Below are positions 16,118-24,790 of a DNA stretch of 32,855 nucleotides, piece by piece. The translations under genes and the position numbers were made by a program. How positions within the stretch are numbered: the first letter of the stretch is position 1; the number at the start of each line of letters is the position of its first letter. This stretch comes from Dehalococcoidia bacterium UBA1328 (GTDB taxonomy: Bacteria; Chloroflexota; Dehalococcoidia; Lucifugimonadales; Lucifugimonadaceae), in the NCBI GenBank assembly GCA_002306815.1, contig DBTA01000029.1, positions 3,217 through 36,071 on the forward strand, in the 5' to 3' direction. Below the pieces are notes generated by a model. It worked only from the letters and a program-made list of their open reading frames with translations. It did no database searches and had not been told where the DNA came from.

Positions 16118-18583
16118 ATGGGATTTTCTGTAGAGGGAATAACTAGCTTCAGCGGCCGACGACCCTGGTGGGTTGTTGCCGGTTGGATTCTGACACTTGT
16201 TGCAGCTGGTGGACTTGCCAGCACCATGTTGGAGAGCGCACTTGATGGTGGTGAAGGACCTACTCAGGTGCTTGAGTATCAGCAGGCACAGGATCTGATC
16301 AACGATAGGTTTGGAGAACTCGACGGCACGGATCAACAAGATGTAGATGAAACTGGTCCACCTTCGTCCTCTGAGTTCGTACTAATCGTCTCGGAGGGTC
16401 GAAAGCCTGGTGAGGTCGCCTTCGATCAGAAGGTGCAAGACTTTGCGGAAGCTCTCAGTGCAGCGGAAAACCACGATGAAGTTGACATCCTGATAGGGGA
16501 GTGGGCTGACTACCAGGGTCAAGTGTCTCCAGACGGCACCTCGCTTCTTACTTCAGTCCAAGTCAGAGAGGGTTCAGCGTCAGACTTCGAAACGTTCCTT
16601 CATGTTGCGGAAGAATTTTCTTCCGATGGTTTCCACTTCTATTTCATAGGTAACGAAAGCATCAACCACGTTTTCAGCGAGCTCGCTGAAAGTGACCTCG
16701 TGACTGGTGAAACTATCGGTGTTGCAGTCGCAATCATCATTCTTGCTCTCGTATTCGGAGCGGTCGTCGCCGCTTTTATTCCGATCATTCTCGCTATTGC
16801 TGCGATTTTTACCGGAATTGGTGTTACGGCGATAGTCGGTCAAATCGTCGAGTTAAACGAATTCGTACCTAACATTCTTACAATGATGGGACTTGCAGTT
16901 GGAATTGACTACGCATTGTTCATTCTTTCGCGCTACAAGGAAGAACGAGAGCGTGGGTACGACAAGCAGCAATCGATCGAACTGGCAGGAAATTCGGCTG
17001 GTCGGGCAGTTGTGTTCAGTGGACTGACTGTTGTTCTTGCTTTGCTCGGAATGTTGATCATCCCGGTACGTGAGTTCCAGGCATTCGGTGCGGGCGCGAT
17101 CATCGTCGTGTTCGTAGCTGTGATTGTCGGAATCACTCTATTGCCAGCGTTGATCGGAATACTCGGTGACCGCGTGTACGCTGTGAGGGCGCCATTGCCG
17201 CTAACTGGAGTGTTGTTCGCGATCGGCACGATCATTCTAATCGTAGTCGACGGATTCAGTCCTTCGATCATCATGGTTTCTGCCGGTGTGATGCTGATTC
17301 TTGTCATACTCACGATTATTCGGAAGCTCTCTGACAACAAGTGGTCGTTGGGCCTGGGGGGCGAGCAAAATGTTGATCCTGACGCCGAAGCCGGTTTGTG
17401 GAATGCGCTAACTGTTGGCGTGATGCGCCGACCGTGGATCAGTTTAATCTCAGCTACCTTCGTGCTATTGATCCTTGGCTCTTACTACTTCCAGCTTGAG
17501 AAGGGAACCAGCGGAATCTCGGTTCTCCCGGATGAACTTCCTGCCAAGCAGGGATTCCATGCTCTCAATGAGAAGTTCGGATTCGGCTCCGACGCCCCTG
17601 CGCTAATAGTTATTGAAGGTGATGTCGGGTCAGACGCGATTGCAAACGCTATCAATAACCTGGAACGGGCGATTGCCAACGACGAAGGTTTGCTGTTGAT
17701 CTACCCGGATGGTACAAACCCTCTGCAGCCACCGCCGGTAAGAATCGAACCGAGTGTGAACCTCGCCAGTATCCAGGCGAATATTCCTGGAGACCCGCAG
17801 AACCAAACCGCTCTCACGACAATTCGTCGCATCCGAGGCGAACTGATCCCTGAGGCGTTCGCCGGAGTACCAAAAAACGCATACGGCGCGTATGTCGGTG
17901 GTAGTTCAGCAGAGGTTGTTGACTCGGTGAAGGTGACCGACGACTATCTGCCGATCGTATTCGGTTCGGTTCTCAGCTTGAGCTTTATTCTCCTGCTGTT
18001 CGCTTTCAGGTCTTTGACTATCTCGATCGCTTCGATACTGATGAACCTGCTATCCGTGGGAGCCGCATACGGACTAGTCGTTTTAGTTTTCCAGAAGGGT
18101 TTCCTGATCGATGTATTTGGATTCGAGCGCGTCGACCAGATTGAGTTCTGGTTGCCACTGTTCATGTTCAGCATCTTGTTTGGACTCTCGATGGACTACC
18201 ACGTGTTTATGCTAAGCCGTATCAAGGAACGCTTCGACGAGACTGGTCTGGCTTCTGAGTCGGTGGCATTTGGTCTTCGCAGGACTGCAAGCATCATTAC
18301 GGGTGCAGCGCTAATCATGGTTGCAGTGTTTGGTGGATTCGCACTTGGTGACATTGCGTTCTTCCAGTCGATGGGATTCGGTCTGGGCGCAGCCGTTTTG
18401 CTCGACGCAACGATTGTTAGATCCTTGCTGGTCCCTAGCGTTATGCGAATTTTGGGACGAAGCGCCTGGTATCTACCGAGCTGGTTGGAATGGATACCGA
18501 ACATCTCGATCGAGGGACGTTCATCAGATGCCCTAGCGCGGACCGCCGCTGGAGAGTCTGTGATGGCAGGAGCATCCGAGTAG
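16118..18583 (+). CDS. MMPL family RND-type membrane transporter
   Basis: The 821-residue protein has the duplicated architecture of MMPL/RND exporters. Each half has one hydrophobic segment, an outer-face domain and then a cluster of membrane helices. Seen: first helix WWVVAGWILTLVAAGG (17-32), an extracytoplasmic region to about 200, then helices with GIDYALFILSRYKEE (Asp264). The second half starts at about 435-455, has its own outer domain, and carries SMDYHVFMLSRIKE (Asp693). The two matching GxDY/SMDY motifs are the proton-relay positions of the family. MMPL proteins export lipids, carotenoid-like or hydrophobic molecules, usually by proton antiport. It is a single-gene unit ending at a hairpin before the convergent monooxygenase gene. 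Cargo unknown. Confidence 0.93.
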   Translation: MGFSVEGITSFSGRRPWWVVAGWILTLVAAGGLASTMLESALDGGEGPTQVLEYQQAQDLINDRFGELDGTDQQDVDETGPPSSSEFVLIVSEGRKPGEVAFDQKVQDFAEALSAAENHDEVDILIGEWADYQGQVSPDGTSLLTSVQVREGSASDFETFLHVAEEFSSDGFHFYFIGNESINHVFSELAESDLVTGETIGVAVAIIILALVFGAVVAAFIPIILAIAAIFTGIGVTAIVGQIVELNEFVPNILTMMGLAVGIDYALFILSRYKEERERGYDKQQSIELAGNSAGRAVVFSGLTVVLALLGMLIIPVREFQAFGAGAIIVVFVAVIVGITLLPALIGILGDRVYAVRAPLPLTGVLFAIGTIILIVVDGFSPSIIMVSAGVMLILVILTIIRKLSDNKWSLGLGGEQNVDPDAEAGLWNALTVGVMRRPWISLISATFVLLILGSYYFQLEKGTSGISVLPDELPAKQGFHALNEKFGFGSDAPALIVIEGDVGSDAIANAINNLERAIANDEGLLLIYPDGTNPLQPPPVRIEPSVNLASIQANIPGDPQNQTALTTIRRIRGELIPEAFAGVPKNAYGAYVGGSSAEVVDSVKVTDDYLPIVFGSVLSLSFILLLFAFRSLTISIASILMNLLSVGAAYGLVVLVFQKGFLIDVFGFERVDQIEFWLPLFMFSILFGLSMDYHVFMLSRIKERFDETGLASESVAFGLRRTASIITGAALIMVAVFGGFALGDIAFFQSMGFGLGAAVLLDATIVRSLLVPSVMRILGRSAWYLPSWLEWIPNISIEGRSSDALARTAAGESVMAGASE

Positions 18584-18615
18584 TTTCGGCTCTTTCGGCA
18601 AACGAGCAAAGAAAA

Positions 18616-18646
18616 CCGCCCTAGAAGTTCAAAATTTCACGGGCGG
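18616..18646. terminator. Probable bidirectional terminator hairpin
   Basis: CCGCCC (18616-18621) and GGGCGG (18641-18646) form a six-pair stem with a 19-base loop. AAAGAAAA lies just to the left, giving a U-rich run on the leftward transcript, and ATATTTATT to the right gives a moderately U-rich tail for the rightward one. It lies between the convergent ends of the MMPL and monooxygenase genes. Confidence 0.6.
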
Positions 18647-18687
18647 ATATTTATTACGCGGTCTGTGATCTGAAAAAGAGATTAGGT

Positions 18688-19983
18688 CTAGCCGAACCTC
18701 GAAGCCACATTATTCGCAATGTATTCAGCATCTTCACCTACGCCAATAAACTGCGCCGATTTGGACCCGTACATCCACTGCAAGCCTATGAAATACAGCC
18801 CTGGGTACTTTGTAACGCCTCGGCGCTGATTGGGATAGTTTCGTTCGTCGGTAATTGTTAGTTTTATCCAGTCGAAATCGTACTTGAATCCCGTCGACCA
18901 AATGATCGTTTCTATACCTGCTTCCCGCAGCTCGATTTTTTCAGGAGTTTCGGTTGTAGGCCAACTTTGTAGGTGGGGCGTTTCGATCGAGTCGTCAGGC
19001 GGGGTCTGGATGCCGTTAGCCTCAATGTAAGTGTCAACATTCGCCTTCCATTTGACTGCATGATCATCGACCGCCTTCAGGATTTCCTTAAGGGTGGTAG
19101 CAAGAGCCAAATACTCCTTACTCGCTCCAATCACAGGACCGAGGAGTTCCACGCCTTGTTTCGAAAGTTGTCGAAGATATATGTCGTGCCCGCCCTTCGC
19201 TCCGCTTGTGTGAGCTGAAGCACCATAGCGGGATTTTTCGACAGACTCGACGTTGTCGACGGTCTTGTCGAAATTGCCCATAGTGAAGTTCCACCACGAT
19301 GAATCACGCCCTCGGTATCTACGAGGGCGACGCCCCGCTTTGCTAACAGAGAGATAGACCTTACGTCCCGCCTCGTGCAGTTCTTCGGCTATTTGAGCGC
19401 CTGACTGCCCGGACCCCACGACTAGCACAGCGCCGTCGCGAAGCGATTCAGGATTTTTGTAGTGCGCAGAGTGTATTTGTGTGATCTCCGAAGAGATGCC
19501 TCTGGCGAATTCAGGGATGCTCGGGCCTCCAAACGCTCCGGTTGCAACCACCACACAGTTGGCACGAATTTGCTCTCCACGCGCCAGCGAAAGAAGGTAC
19601 CCTGAATCTACCCGTTCCAGCGAGTCAACCGAAATACCCGTCCTAACCGGAGCACAGAAACTTTTAGCGTAATCGTTCAGATATTGGACTGTTTCTTGCT
19701 TTGAAAGATAACCCTCAGGATTCGTACCTACGTAGTGGAACCCGGGAAGTCGAAGAGCCCAGTTTGGGTTGACGAGATAGAAGCCGTCCCAGCGCTCTGT
19801 TTCCCAGGTATTTCCGACAATCCCGCGTTCGATAATCACGTGCTCTAAGCCGAGCTTCGCGAGGAAATAACTGGTCGAAAGCCCTGCCGGCCCGGCGCCA
19901 ATGATTACAACATTATGTTTTTCGATTCGGCTTAGAGCCCCCACAGTTATTCGCACCAAACCTGAGTAGGTAGTTTCGAGCAC
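18688..19983 (-). CDS. Flavin-containing monooxygenase (NAD(P)H-dependent, class B type)
   Basis: Both dinucleotide-binding motifs are present: GAGPAG (29-34) for FAD and GSGQSG (190-195) for NADPH. VVATGAFGGP lies at 145-154, followed by QIHSAHYKNP (169-178), a degenerate version of the FMO fingerprint. Such enzymes add one oxygen atom to sulfur, nitrogen or carbonyl groups, or carry out Baeyer-Villiger reactions. Flavin monooxygenases are reported as strongly expanded in SAR202 genomes, which fits the suggested host. The longest frame starts with GTG at 19983 (431 aa) with GGAGG overlapping it; in-frame TTG and GTG codons at residues 9, 10 and 14 are alternatives. It is a single-gene unit, with no substrate hint nearby. 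Confidence 0.88.
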   Translation of the reverse strand: MLETTYSGLVRITVGALSRIEKHNVVIIGAGPAGLSTSYFLAKLGLEHVIIERGIVGNTWETERWDGFYLVNPNWALRLPGFHYVGTNPEGYLSKQETVQYLNDYAKSFCAPVRTGISVDSLERVDSGYLLSLARGEQIRANCVVVATGAFGGPSIPEFARGISSEITQIHSAHYKNPESLRDGAVLVVGSGQSGAQIAEELHEAGRKVYLSVSKAGRRPRRYRGRDSSWWNFTMGNFDKTVDNVESVEKSRYGASAHTSGAKGGHDIYLRQLSKQGVELLGPVIGASKEYLALATTLKEILKAVDDHAVKWKANVDTYIEANGIQTPPDDSIETPHLQSWPTTETPEKIELREAGIETIIWSTGFKYDFDWIKLTITDERNYPNQRRGVTKYPGLYFIGLQWMYGSKSAQFIGVGEDAEYIANNVASRFG

Positions 19984-20163
19984 CTCCGAAATCGGACGAG
20001 GATAAGCTCAATTCTTTCCAGAGTAACTAATTGAGAGATTTCATTTGGTTACATTTCAATCTTTCAAAGTTTTGCTGATCATTCACTTGTGGTCGGTTTG
20101 ATTCACGGTGAAACTTGGATGCCGTTGGCGCGTCGACTACTAACCCGGATAAAGAAAATTCAG

Positions 20164-21324
20164 ATGAAAATTACTAAGGTCACCCCATGGCTACTGCTCG
20201 CCAAAGCAGCGTACGACTTCGGAAGACAAGGCGAATACATATTTGTCGAGATCGAAACCGACGAAGGCATCACTGGTTGGGGAGAGGTAACAACCACCCA
20301 CCCGGTGGCAAATCGAGCAGTGTGCGCAGTTCTCCAACAGATCAATCCACTTCTGGAAGGAGAGAACCCATTCCACATTGAGAAGCTCTGGAACAAGATG
20401 TTCCGACGATTTACCTACATGGGATCACGAGGAGCCGCGACGAACGCCATTAGCGGAATCGATATTGCCCTATGGGACATTCGCGGAAAGGCTATGAGTC
20501 AGCCGATTTACGAGCTACTTGGTGGTCCAGTTAGAGAAAACATATCCCTCTACACGCATCCCGACCCAAATATCGGTCCAGATGAAGCAAAGCGACAGGC
20601 GAAGGAGATCGCTGAGTCCGGTCACAGAGGAATGAAGTTCGATCCATACCCCCACATGGTTGAGGAAGCGAACGGATACATGAACGGCGGAATGACTTAC
20701 CAGGGAGAGGTCGAAGCCAACGAGATTACTTCAGCGATTCGAGAAGGGGCAGGTCCAGATATGGAGCTGCTAATCGATGCTCATGGCCGATTCGATGTGC
20801 CAACGACGGTCAGGCTCGCACGCAGCGTTGAGAAGTACAACATTCACTGGTGGGAAGAGCCGGTTCCTGTCGAGAGCACTCAGGCGCTCAAGAACGTTCG
20901 AGACCAGGTTGATATTCCGATTTCAGTCGGAGAGAGACTCTATACGCGCTGGGAGTTCACTGATGTTCTTGAACAGCACCTGGCCGACTTCCTTGAGCCC
21001 GACGTTACCTGGACTGGTGGAATTTCAGAACTGAAGAAGATTTCGACAATGGCAGAAGCGTACTACGTTCCAATCGCACCTCATGATGCCAGCGGGCCAA
21101 TCAACGTGCTGGCGGGTGCACAAGTGATGATGACCGTTCCGAACTTCTACAAACTAGAGACGGCGCGCCACCGATTGTCTGCTTACGATCAGTTCATCCA
21201 GACTCCTTTGGATGTGCGTGATGGGAACCTCCACATGCCCGATGCACCAGGGCTCGGAATCGAAATGAACATGGACTTTCTCCGCGCCAACTCGGACGAG
21301 CAGTTCCACGGCGAGATCAGGTAG
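20164..21324 (+). CDS. Enolase-superfamily acid-sugar dehydratase (mandelate racemase/D-mannonate or galactonate dehydratase-like)
   Basis: Starting at the ATG at 20164 (386 aa), the protein begins MKITKVTPW, as family members do; an upstream frame to 20089 adds an unlike leader. Metal ligands are spaced 26 and 26 apart: Asp205 in LLIDAHGRF, Glu231 in WWEEP and Glu257 in VGERLYTR. Candidate acid/base residues are His207 beside the first ligand and His307 in PIAPHD, with Asp280 behind it. This two-His pattern is that of mannonate, gluconate or galactonate dehydratases, which make 2-keto-3-deoxy acids. The gene opens a rightward run of sugar-acid genes, with a second enolase-family gene 145 bases downstream. 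No strong ribosome binding site is seen. The precise aldonate is undetermined. Confidence 0.92.
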   Translation: MKITKVTPWLLLAKAAYDFGRQGEYIFVEIETDEGITGWGEVTTTHPVANRAVCAVLQQINPLLEGENPFHIEKLWNKMFRRFTYMGSRGAATNAISGIDIALWDIRGKAMSQPIYELLGGPVRENISLYTHPDPNIGPDEAKRQAKEIAESGHRGMKFDPYPHMVEEANGYMNGGMTYQGEVEANEITSAIREGAGPDMELLIDAHGRFDVPTTVRLARSVEKYNIHWWEEPVPVESTQALKNVRDQVDIPISVGERLYTRWEFTDVLEQHLADFLEPDVTWTGGISELKKISTMAEAYYVPIAPHDASGPINVLAGAQVMMTVPNFYKLETARHRLSAYDQFIQTPLDVRDGNLHMPDAPGLGIEMNMDFLRANSDEQFHGEIR

Positions 21325-21469
21325 CGAACATAGCGTTGATAAATAATTCGATTGAGAGCGCACTCAGAGGTAGGCTCTCTTTGTTTCATCTTGTTATAAA
21401 GTCCGCTTGCCGAAAGAAGAAGCGGCCGAATTTCGCCGGCACAACGGGAGCTAACAGGAAATCTCACTT

Positions 21470-22648
21470 ATGAAGATAAAGTCAGTAAAAGCAATCGAAG
21501 TTGATGTAGCCCCACGTCCGAAGACTCAGCCTAGAGTCTCGAAACTCGATACTGACGGTTTCGTCAGCCCCATGCAGCGCTATCCGGAACTGAAGCGGTC
21601 TGACTGGGGTAATAATTGGAAACGAACGGCCTGTGTCGTGACTGCTGAAGACGGGACCTGGGGATTCGGTCTTACCCTCCACAGCGGTGTAACCGTACCT
21701 CTCATCAACGATCATATTGGTCCGCTGATCGAAGGTGAAAACTGCATGGCGACCGAGCGAATATGGGATCTGATGCAGAAAGTCACTGCTCCTTATGGAA
21801 CAGCTGGAGTTTCCAGCTTTGCTATCAGTGCTGTCGATAACGCCTTGTGGGACCTAAAAGGCAAACTTCTGGACAAGCCTATTTACGAGCTGATTGGTGG
21901 ACCACAGAAAGAAAAGATCTTCGTCTATGCAAGTAACACGGATATTTCCTACGGTACGGAAAACTCGATAGCGTGGTTCCTTGAGCTTGGATTCAAAGCA
22001 GTAAAACTTTTCTTGCGAGAAGGACCGGATGCCGGTCTTGCCGGTCTCAACCGAACCGAACAATTGGTCGCTCAAACCCGAGAGCAAGTTGGCCCGGATA
22101 TAGAGATCGCAGTCGACTGTTGGATGTCGATGAACACCGACTACATGGTTCGACTTGCCGAGCAGTTGAGACCATATAAGATCAAATGGCTCGAGGATTA
22201 CGTCTTACCTGAAGACACCGATAGTTACTTCAACCTGCGAAAGCGTATTCCTTTCCAGACGCTGGCGACTGGAGAACACTGGTACTCGATACATCCGTTC
22301 GCGTTCGCTGCGAGTCACGGTTTGGTCGATATATTCCAGCCAGATCTCCAATGGGTTGGCGGAATTACCGCTGGAATAAAAATATGCCATCTCGCCGAAG
22401 CGCACGGACTCACTGTGATTCCTCACGCAAGCTCAAACTATCCGTACGGTCAGCACCTTGCATACGCGATGCCGTCTGTAATGTGGGCAGAGCGATCAGA
22501 GGGTGTTGCACCTCCTGGAGTGCCTTTAGAAGAACTGGTGGTACTGCCCGGCACCCCAGTTATAAAAGACGGGTTTCTGAAGCCGTCTGACGCCCCAGGG
22601 TTCGGACACGAATTCGATCTAGGTTGGATCGAGGAACGCGCTATTTAG
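21470..22648 (+). CDS. Enolase-superfamily dehydratase, L-rhamnonate dehydratase-like
   Basis: The 392-residue protein follows the L-rhamnonate dehydratase (RhmD) pattern closely: VDCWMSM with Asp216, IKWLEDYVLPED with Glu242, ATGEHWYS with Glu269 and its adjacent His, DIFQPDLQWVGGIT with Asp292, and VIPHASSNYPYGQH with the acid/base His319. The long N-terminal arm with WGNNWKRTACVVTAEDGTWGFG also fits RhmD. The reaction would be loss of water from L-rhamnonate or a related 6-deoxy or aldonic acid to give a 2-keto-3-deoxy acid. An AGGA lies upstream of the ATG at a somewhat long spacing. The paralogues at 20164 and 28944 belong to different subgroups, so this is not a tandem copy. The rhamnonate specificity is an inference from motifs. 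Confidence 0.85.
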   Translation: MKIKSVKAIEVDVAPRPKTQPRVSKLDTDGFVSPMQRYPELKRSDWGNNWKRTACVVTAEDGTWGFGLTLHSGVTVPLINDHIGPLIEGENCMATERIWDLMQKVTAPYGTAGVSSFAISAVDNALWDLKGKLLDKPIYELIGGPQKEKIFVYASNTDISYGTENSIAWFLELGFKAVKLFLREGPDAGLAGLNRTEQLVAQTREQVGPDIEIAVDCWMSMNTDYMVRLAEQLRPYKIKWLEDYVLPEDTDSYFNLRKRIPFQTLATGEHWYSIHPFAFAASHGLVDIFQPDLQWVGGITAGIKICHLAEAHGLTVIPHASSNYPYGQHLAYAMPSVMWAERSEGVAPPGVPLEELVVLPGTPVIKDGFLKPSDAPGFGHEFDLGWIEERAI

Positions 22649-22656
22649 GGCGTAAT

Positions 22657-22683
22657 TCAATAGCTTTTTTGTGCAGCTATTGA
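22657..22683. terminator. Inverted repeat downstream of the rhamnonate dehydratase-like gene
   Basis: TCAATAGC (22657-22664) and GCTATTGA (22676-22683) are a perfect eight-pair inverted repeat around an 11-base loop that includes six T residues. It starts 8 bases after the stop codon at 22648, where a terminator is expected. There is no U-run after the stem on the plus strand, so it may instead be an RNA-end stabilising hairpin or a protein site. Confidence 0.45.
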
Positions 22684-22923
22684 TTGTTCAAATACTCGCG
22701 AGATTACTATGTCGCTATGCGTAATCCCGAACCCATTAATAACCCTAGTAGCGTCGGTTAACTCTGCATCCGTTCCGTCGACTATGGCATTCACCGCGTC
22801 ATCACGGTGAACAAACTCTATTTTCTGATCTGGCAGAAATGGCCAGGCGGCTGGTGGCTCCTGCATTCGGCAACGAGTATTGTTCCTCGATACAACGGTT
22901 TGCGCGGCAATATACCGTAATCA
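22657..22923 (-). pseudogene. Possible fragment of an SDR/epimerase-type gene
   Basis: An open minus-strand stretch from a TGA near 22921 to a stop at 22657-22659 encodes about 87 residues, of which 69 follow an ATG at 22866. The part WPFLPDQKIEFVHRDDAVNAI resembles the FVHVDDVAxAI segment that extended SDR/nucleotide-sugar epimerases have in their C-terminal half, but no Rossmann domain precedes it. The frame upstream is closed. It could be a 3' remnant of an epimerase gene or a chance frame. Its last codons overlap the inverted repeat at 22657-22683. Confidence 0.3.
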
Positions 22924-23051
22924 CGACTGTTTGTGCGGTTTTTGAAGCCCATATTTCGATTCTGATCCGCAGTGATTTATGGGATAGACTTTCGGGCCAT
23001 CAAAGATCAGAGAACTAAACCACTGGATATCGCCTCGCAAAGGAGAACTCA
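22924..23051. other. Intergenic leader of the SMP-30 gene
   Basis: No ORF, RNA or clear promoter is recognised. The last bases hold the strong ribosome binding site AAAGGAGAA (23038-23046), about six bases before the SMP-30 ATG. Confidence 0.4.
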
Positions 23052-23951
23052 ATGGGATACGAATTAGAGAAGCTGGCTTCAGAAAACGCACTCGTTGGAG
23101 AAGGTCCCGTTTGGGACGTTGAATCGCAGTCTCTCTATTGGATCGATATCCAGGGAGGGCGTTTCTGGAACTACGCCCCCGATATTGGTGAGAATAAACT
23201 CCTGCATTCTGGTTACAACGTCGCTGGCGCTTCCCGCAATAAGCAGGGTGGGTTAGTGGTGGGAACCTGGGAAGGCGTCCAACTCTGGAATTCAGACGAT
23301 GACTATAGGTGGTTGTTCAAGGGAGAAGAGGATGGTCGACCGTTCAAATTGAACGACGTGATTGTAGGCCCTGATGGCAGCATGTTCGGCGGTAGCGGCC
23401 ATCTTGATTCGTGCACACTGTTCAAATTTGGTGTCGATGGCAACGTTGAGATCATCGATGATGGCCTCGAACTGTGCAATGGAATGGGCTTTTCTCCCGA
23501 CCTAAAAACCTTCTACTCTACCGATTCGCCAAAACACGAAATCTACAAGTGGGACCACGATCCCGTAACTGGTTCGATTTCAAACAAGCAGTTGTTCACC
23601 AAAACCGATAGCAGCTGGGGGATTCCGGACGGTATGACCGTTGATGGAGAAGGCTACGTTTGGAGCGCCATCTGGTACGGCGGGATGATCGTGCGGTTCG
23701 ACCCCGATGGCAAAGAAGAACGTCGAGTAGAGATTCCGGCGGCGCAAACGTCTTCAGCAATGTTCGGTGGAAAAGACCTGAATGAGCTTTACGTGACAAC
23801 AGCATCGTTCGGTACAGGTGATCCGACACCGACCGGATGGGAGCCTGACGGTTTCGATATGAATACATATCGCGGTGGCGATCTCTATCGTGTGAAGCTC
23901 GATATTCAAGGTAAACCCGAGTTTGTCGCTGACTACGCGGTTGAAGGCTAA
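23052..23951 (+). CDS. SMP-30/gluconolactonase/LRE family lactonase
   Basis: The 299-residue protein is a six-bladed beta-propeller lactonase of the regucalcin/gluconolactonase family, which opens aldonolactones to free aldonic acids using one divalent metal ion. The ligands are visible at expected spacing: Glu17 in VGEGPVWD, Asn143 in LCNGMGFS and Asp193 in IPDGMTVDG. A substrate-side Asn101 lies in FKLNDVIVGPDG. There is no signal peptide, so it acts in the cytoplasm. It is the first of a three-gene run with two SDR proteins. Functionally it fits between a sugar dehydrogenase that makes lactones and the acid-sugar dehydratases nearby. It has the best ribosome binding site seen in the window. 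Confidence 0.93.
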   Translation: MGYELEKLASENALVGEGPVWDVESQSLYWIDIQGGRFWNYAPDIGENKLLHSGYNVAGASRNKQGGLVVGTWEGVQLWNSDDDYRWLFKGEEDGRPFKLNDVIVGPDGSMFGGSGHLDSCTLFKFGVDGNVEIIDDGLELCNGMGFSPDLKTFYSTDSPKHEIYKWDHDPVTGSISNKQLFTKTDSSWGIPDGMTVDGEGYVWSAIWYGGMIVRFDPDGKEERRVEIPAAQTSSAMFGGKDLNELYVTTASFGTGDPTPTGWEPDGFDMNTYRGGDLYRVKLDIQGKPEFVADYAVEG

Positions 23952-24116
23952 ATATCTCAACCAGAATTTTTAGGGACTTCCTTACATCTGATCTCTGGTG
24001 AGAAGACTTATCGACGGAGGTCGACCTGTATCTTTCCATGAAACTTAATTGGATAATTTCAGCCTGAGTCGGGTTCTACACCTTGTTCGGGCAACAAATT
24101 TACGGTGGAGTAAAAA

Positions 24117-24788
24117 TTGAATCTGTTGATAACTTCCGCTGCATCGGCAACGACACAAGTGATCGCTGGACCGCTCTCCAGTTCACATGAGTTGCGGCTC
24201 ACTGACTTGGCACGGAACGCAACCGGTGAAGTGATCGCCAATGATCTTGATCATGGCAGCAGGACTGATGAACTGGTCTCAGGGATCGATGCGATCGTGA
24301 ATATTGGATATCAAGGTCAGACCGGATCGCCAAACGAATTGATCGATTATCACACTCGTCGCATGTACAACTTGCTGTGGGCAGCTTGTGAGGCAGGTGT
24401 GAAGCGGGTCGTGAACATCAGTACCCTTCGATTGTTCCAGGATCACGAAGAAAACCTGGTTGTGACCGAGAAATGGCGGACTAATCCACGGGCAGAAGAC
24501 GTTGATCTACTCGCTGCACACATGGCCGAGTACGTGTGTAGGGAATTTGCTCGGGATCGAATGGTTCAGGTTGTGAACCTCCGTCTCGGTTGGCCATTTG
24601 ATAGTTCCGATACAACCGATACTGCCCGGATTTCTGCCGATTTAATCACCGATGCTGTTGAGGCTGCGCTCGTGAGTGAGGAGCTGATCCAATGGCAGGA
24701 CATCCATGTCCAGTCGAAAGTTGAGAACCAGCGTTACATCACAAATACCGCAGCGAGATTACTTCCGAGTCTGGCGGGGAGTCTTTAA
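24117..24788 (+). CDS. Atypical SDR/NAD-epimerase-fold protein lacking catalytic motifs
   Basis: This 223-residue protein aligns by eye with short NAD(P)-dependent epimerase/dehydratase proteins: beta-alpha pattern, IDAIVNIGYQG (57-67), the AGVKRVVNIST strand (93-103) and a final LRLGWPF segment. The N-terminal glycine motif GxxGxxG is replaced by TSAASATTQ (6-14). The YxxxK active-site pair is absent: aligned with the next gene, Tyr and Lys positions hold Asp130 and Ala134. The start is a TTG at 24117 with GGTGGAG about 8 bases upstream. It ends 2 bases before the intact SDR gene, so the two are surely co-translated. It may be a non-catalytic partner, a ligand-binding protein or a decaying duplicate. 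Confidence 0.8.
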   Translation: MNLLITSAASATTQVIAGPLSSSHELRLTDLARNATGEVIANDLDHGSRTDELVSGIDAIVNIGYQGQTGSPNELIDYHTRRMYNLLWAACEAGVKRVVNISTLRLFQDHEENLVVTEKWRTNPRAEDVDLLAAHMAEYVCREFARDRMVQVVNLRLGWPFDSSDTTDTARISADLITDAVEAALVSEELIQWQDIHVQSKVENQRYITNTAARLLPSLAGSL

Positions 24789-24790
24789 CC

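Noticed and set aside
20089..20163. Upstream start extending the first enolase-family protein by 25 residues
   Set aside because: The extra residues do not resemble family sequence, whereas MKITKVTPW at 20164 is a typical N-terminus.
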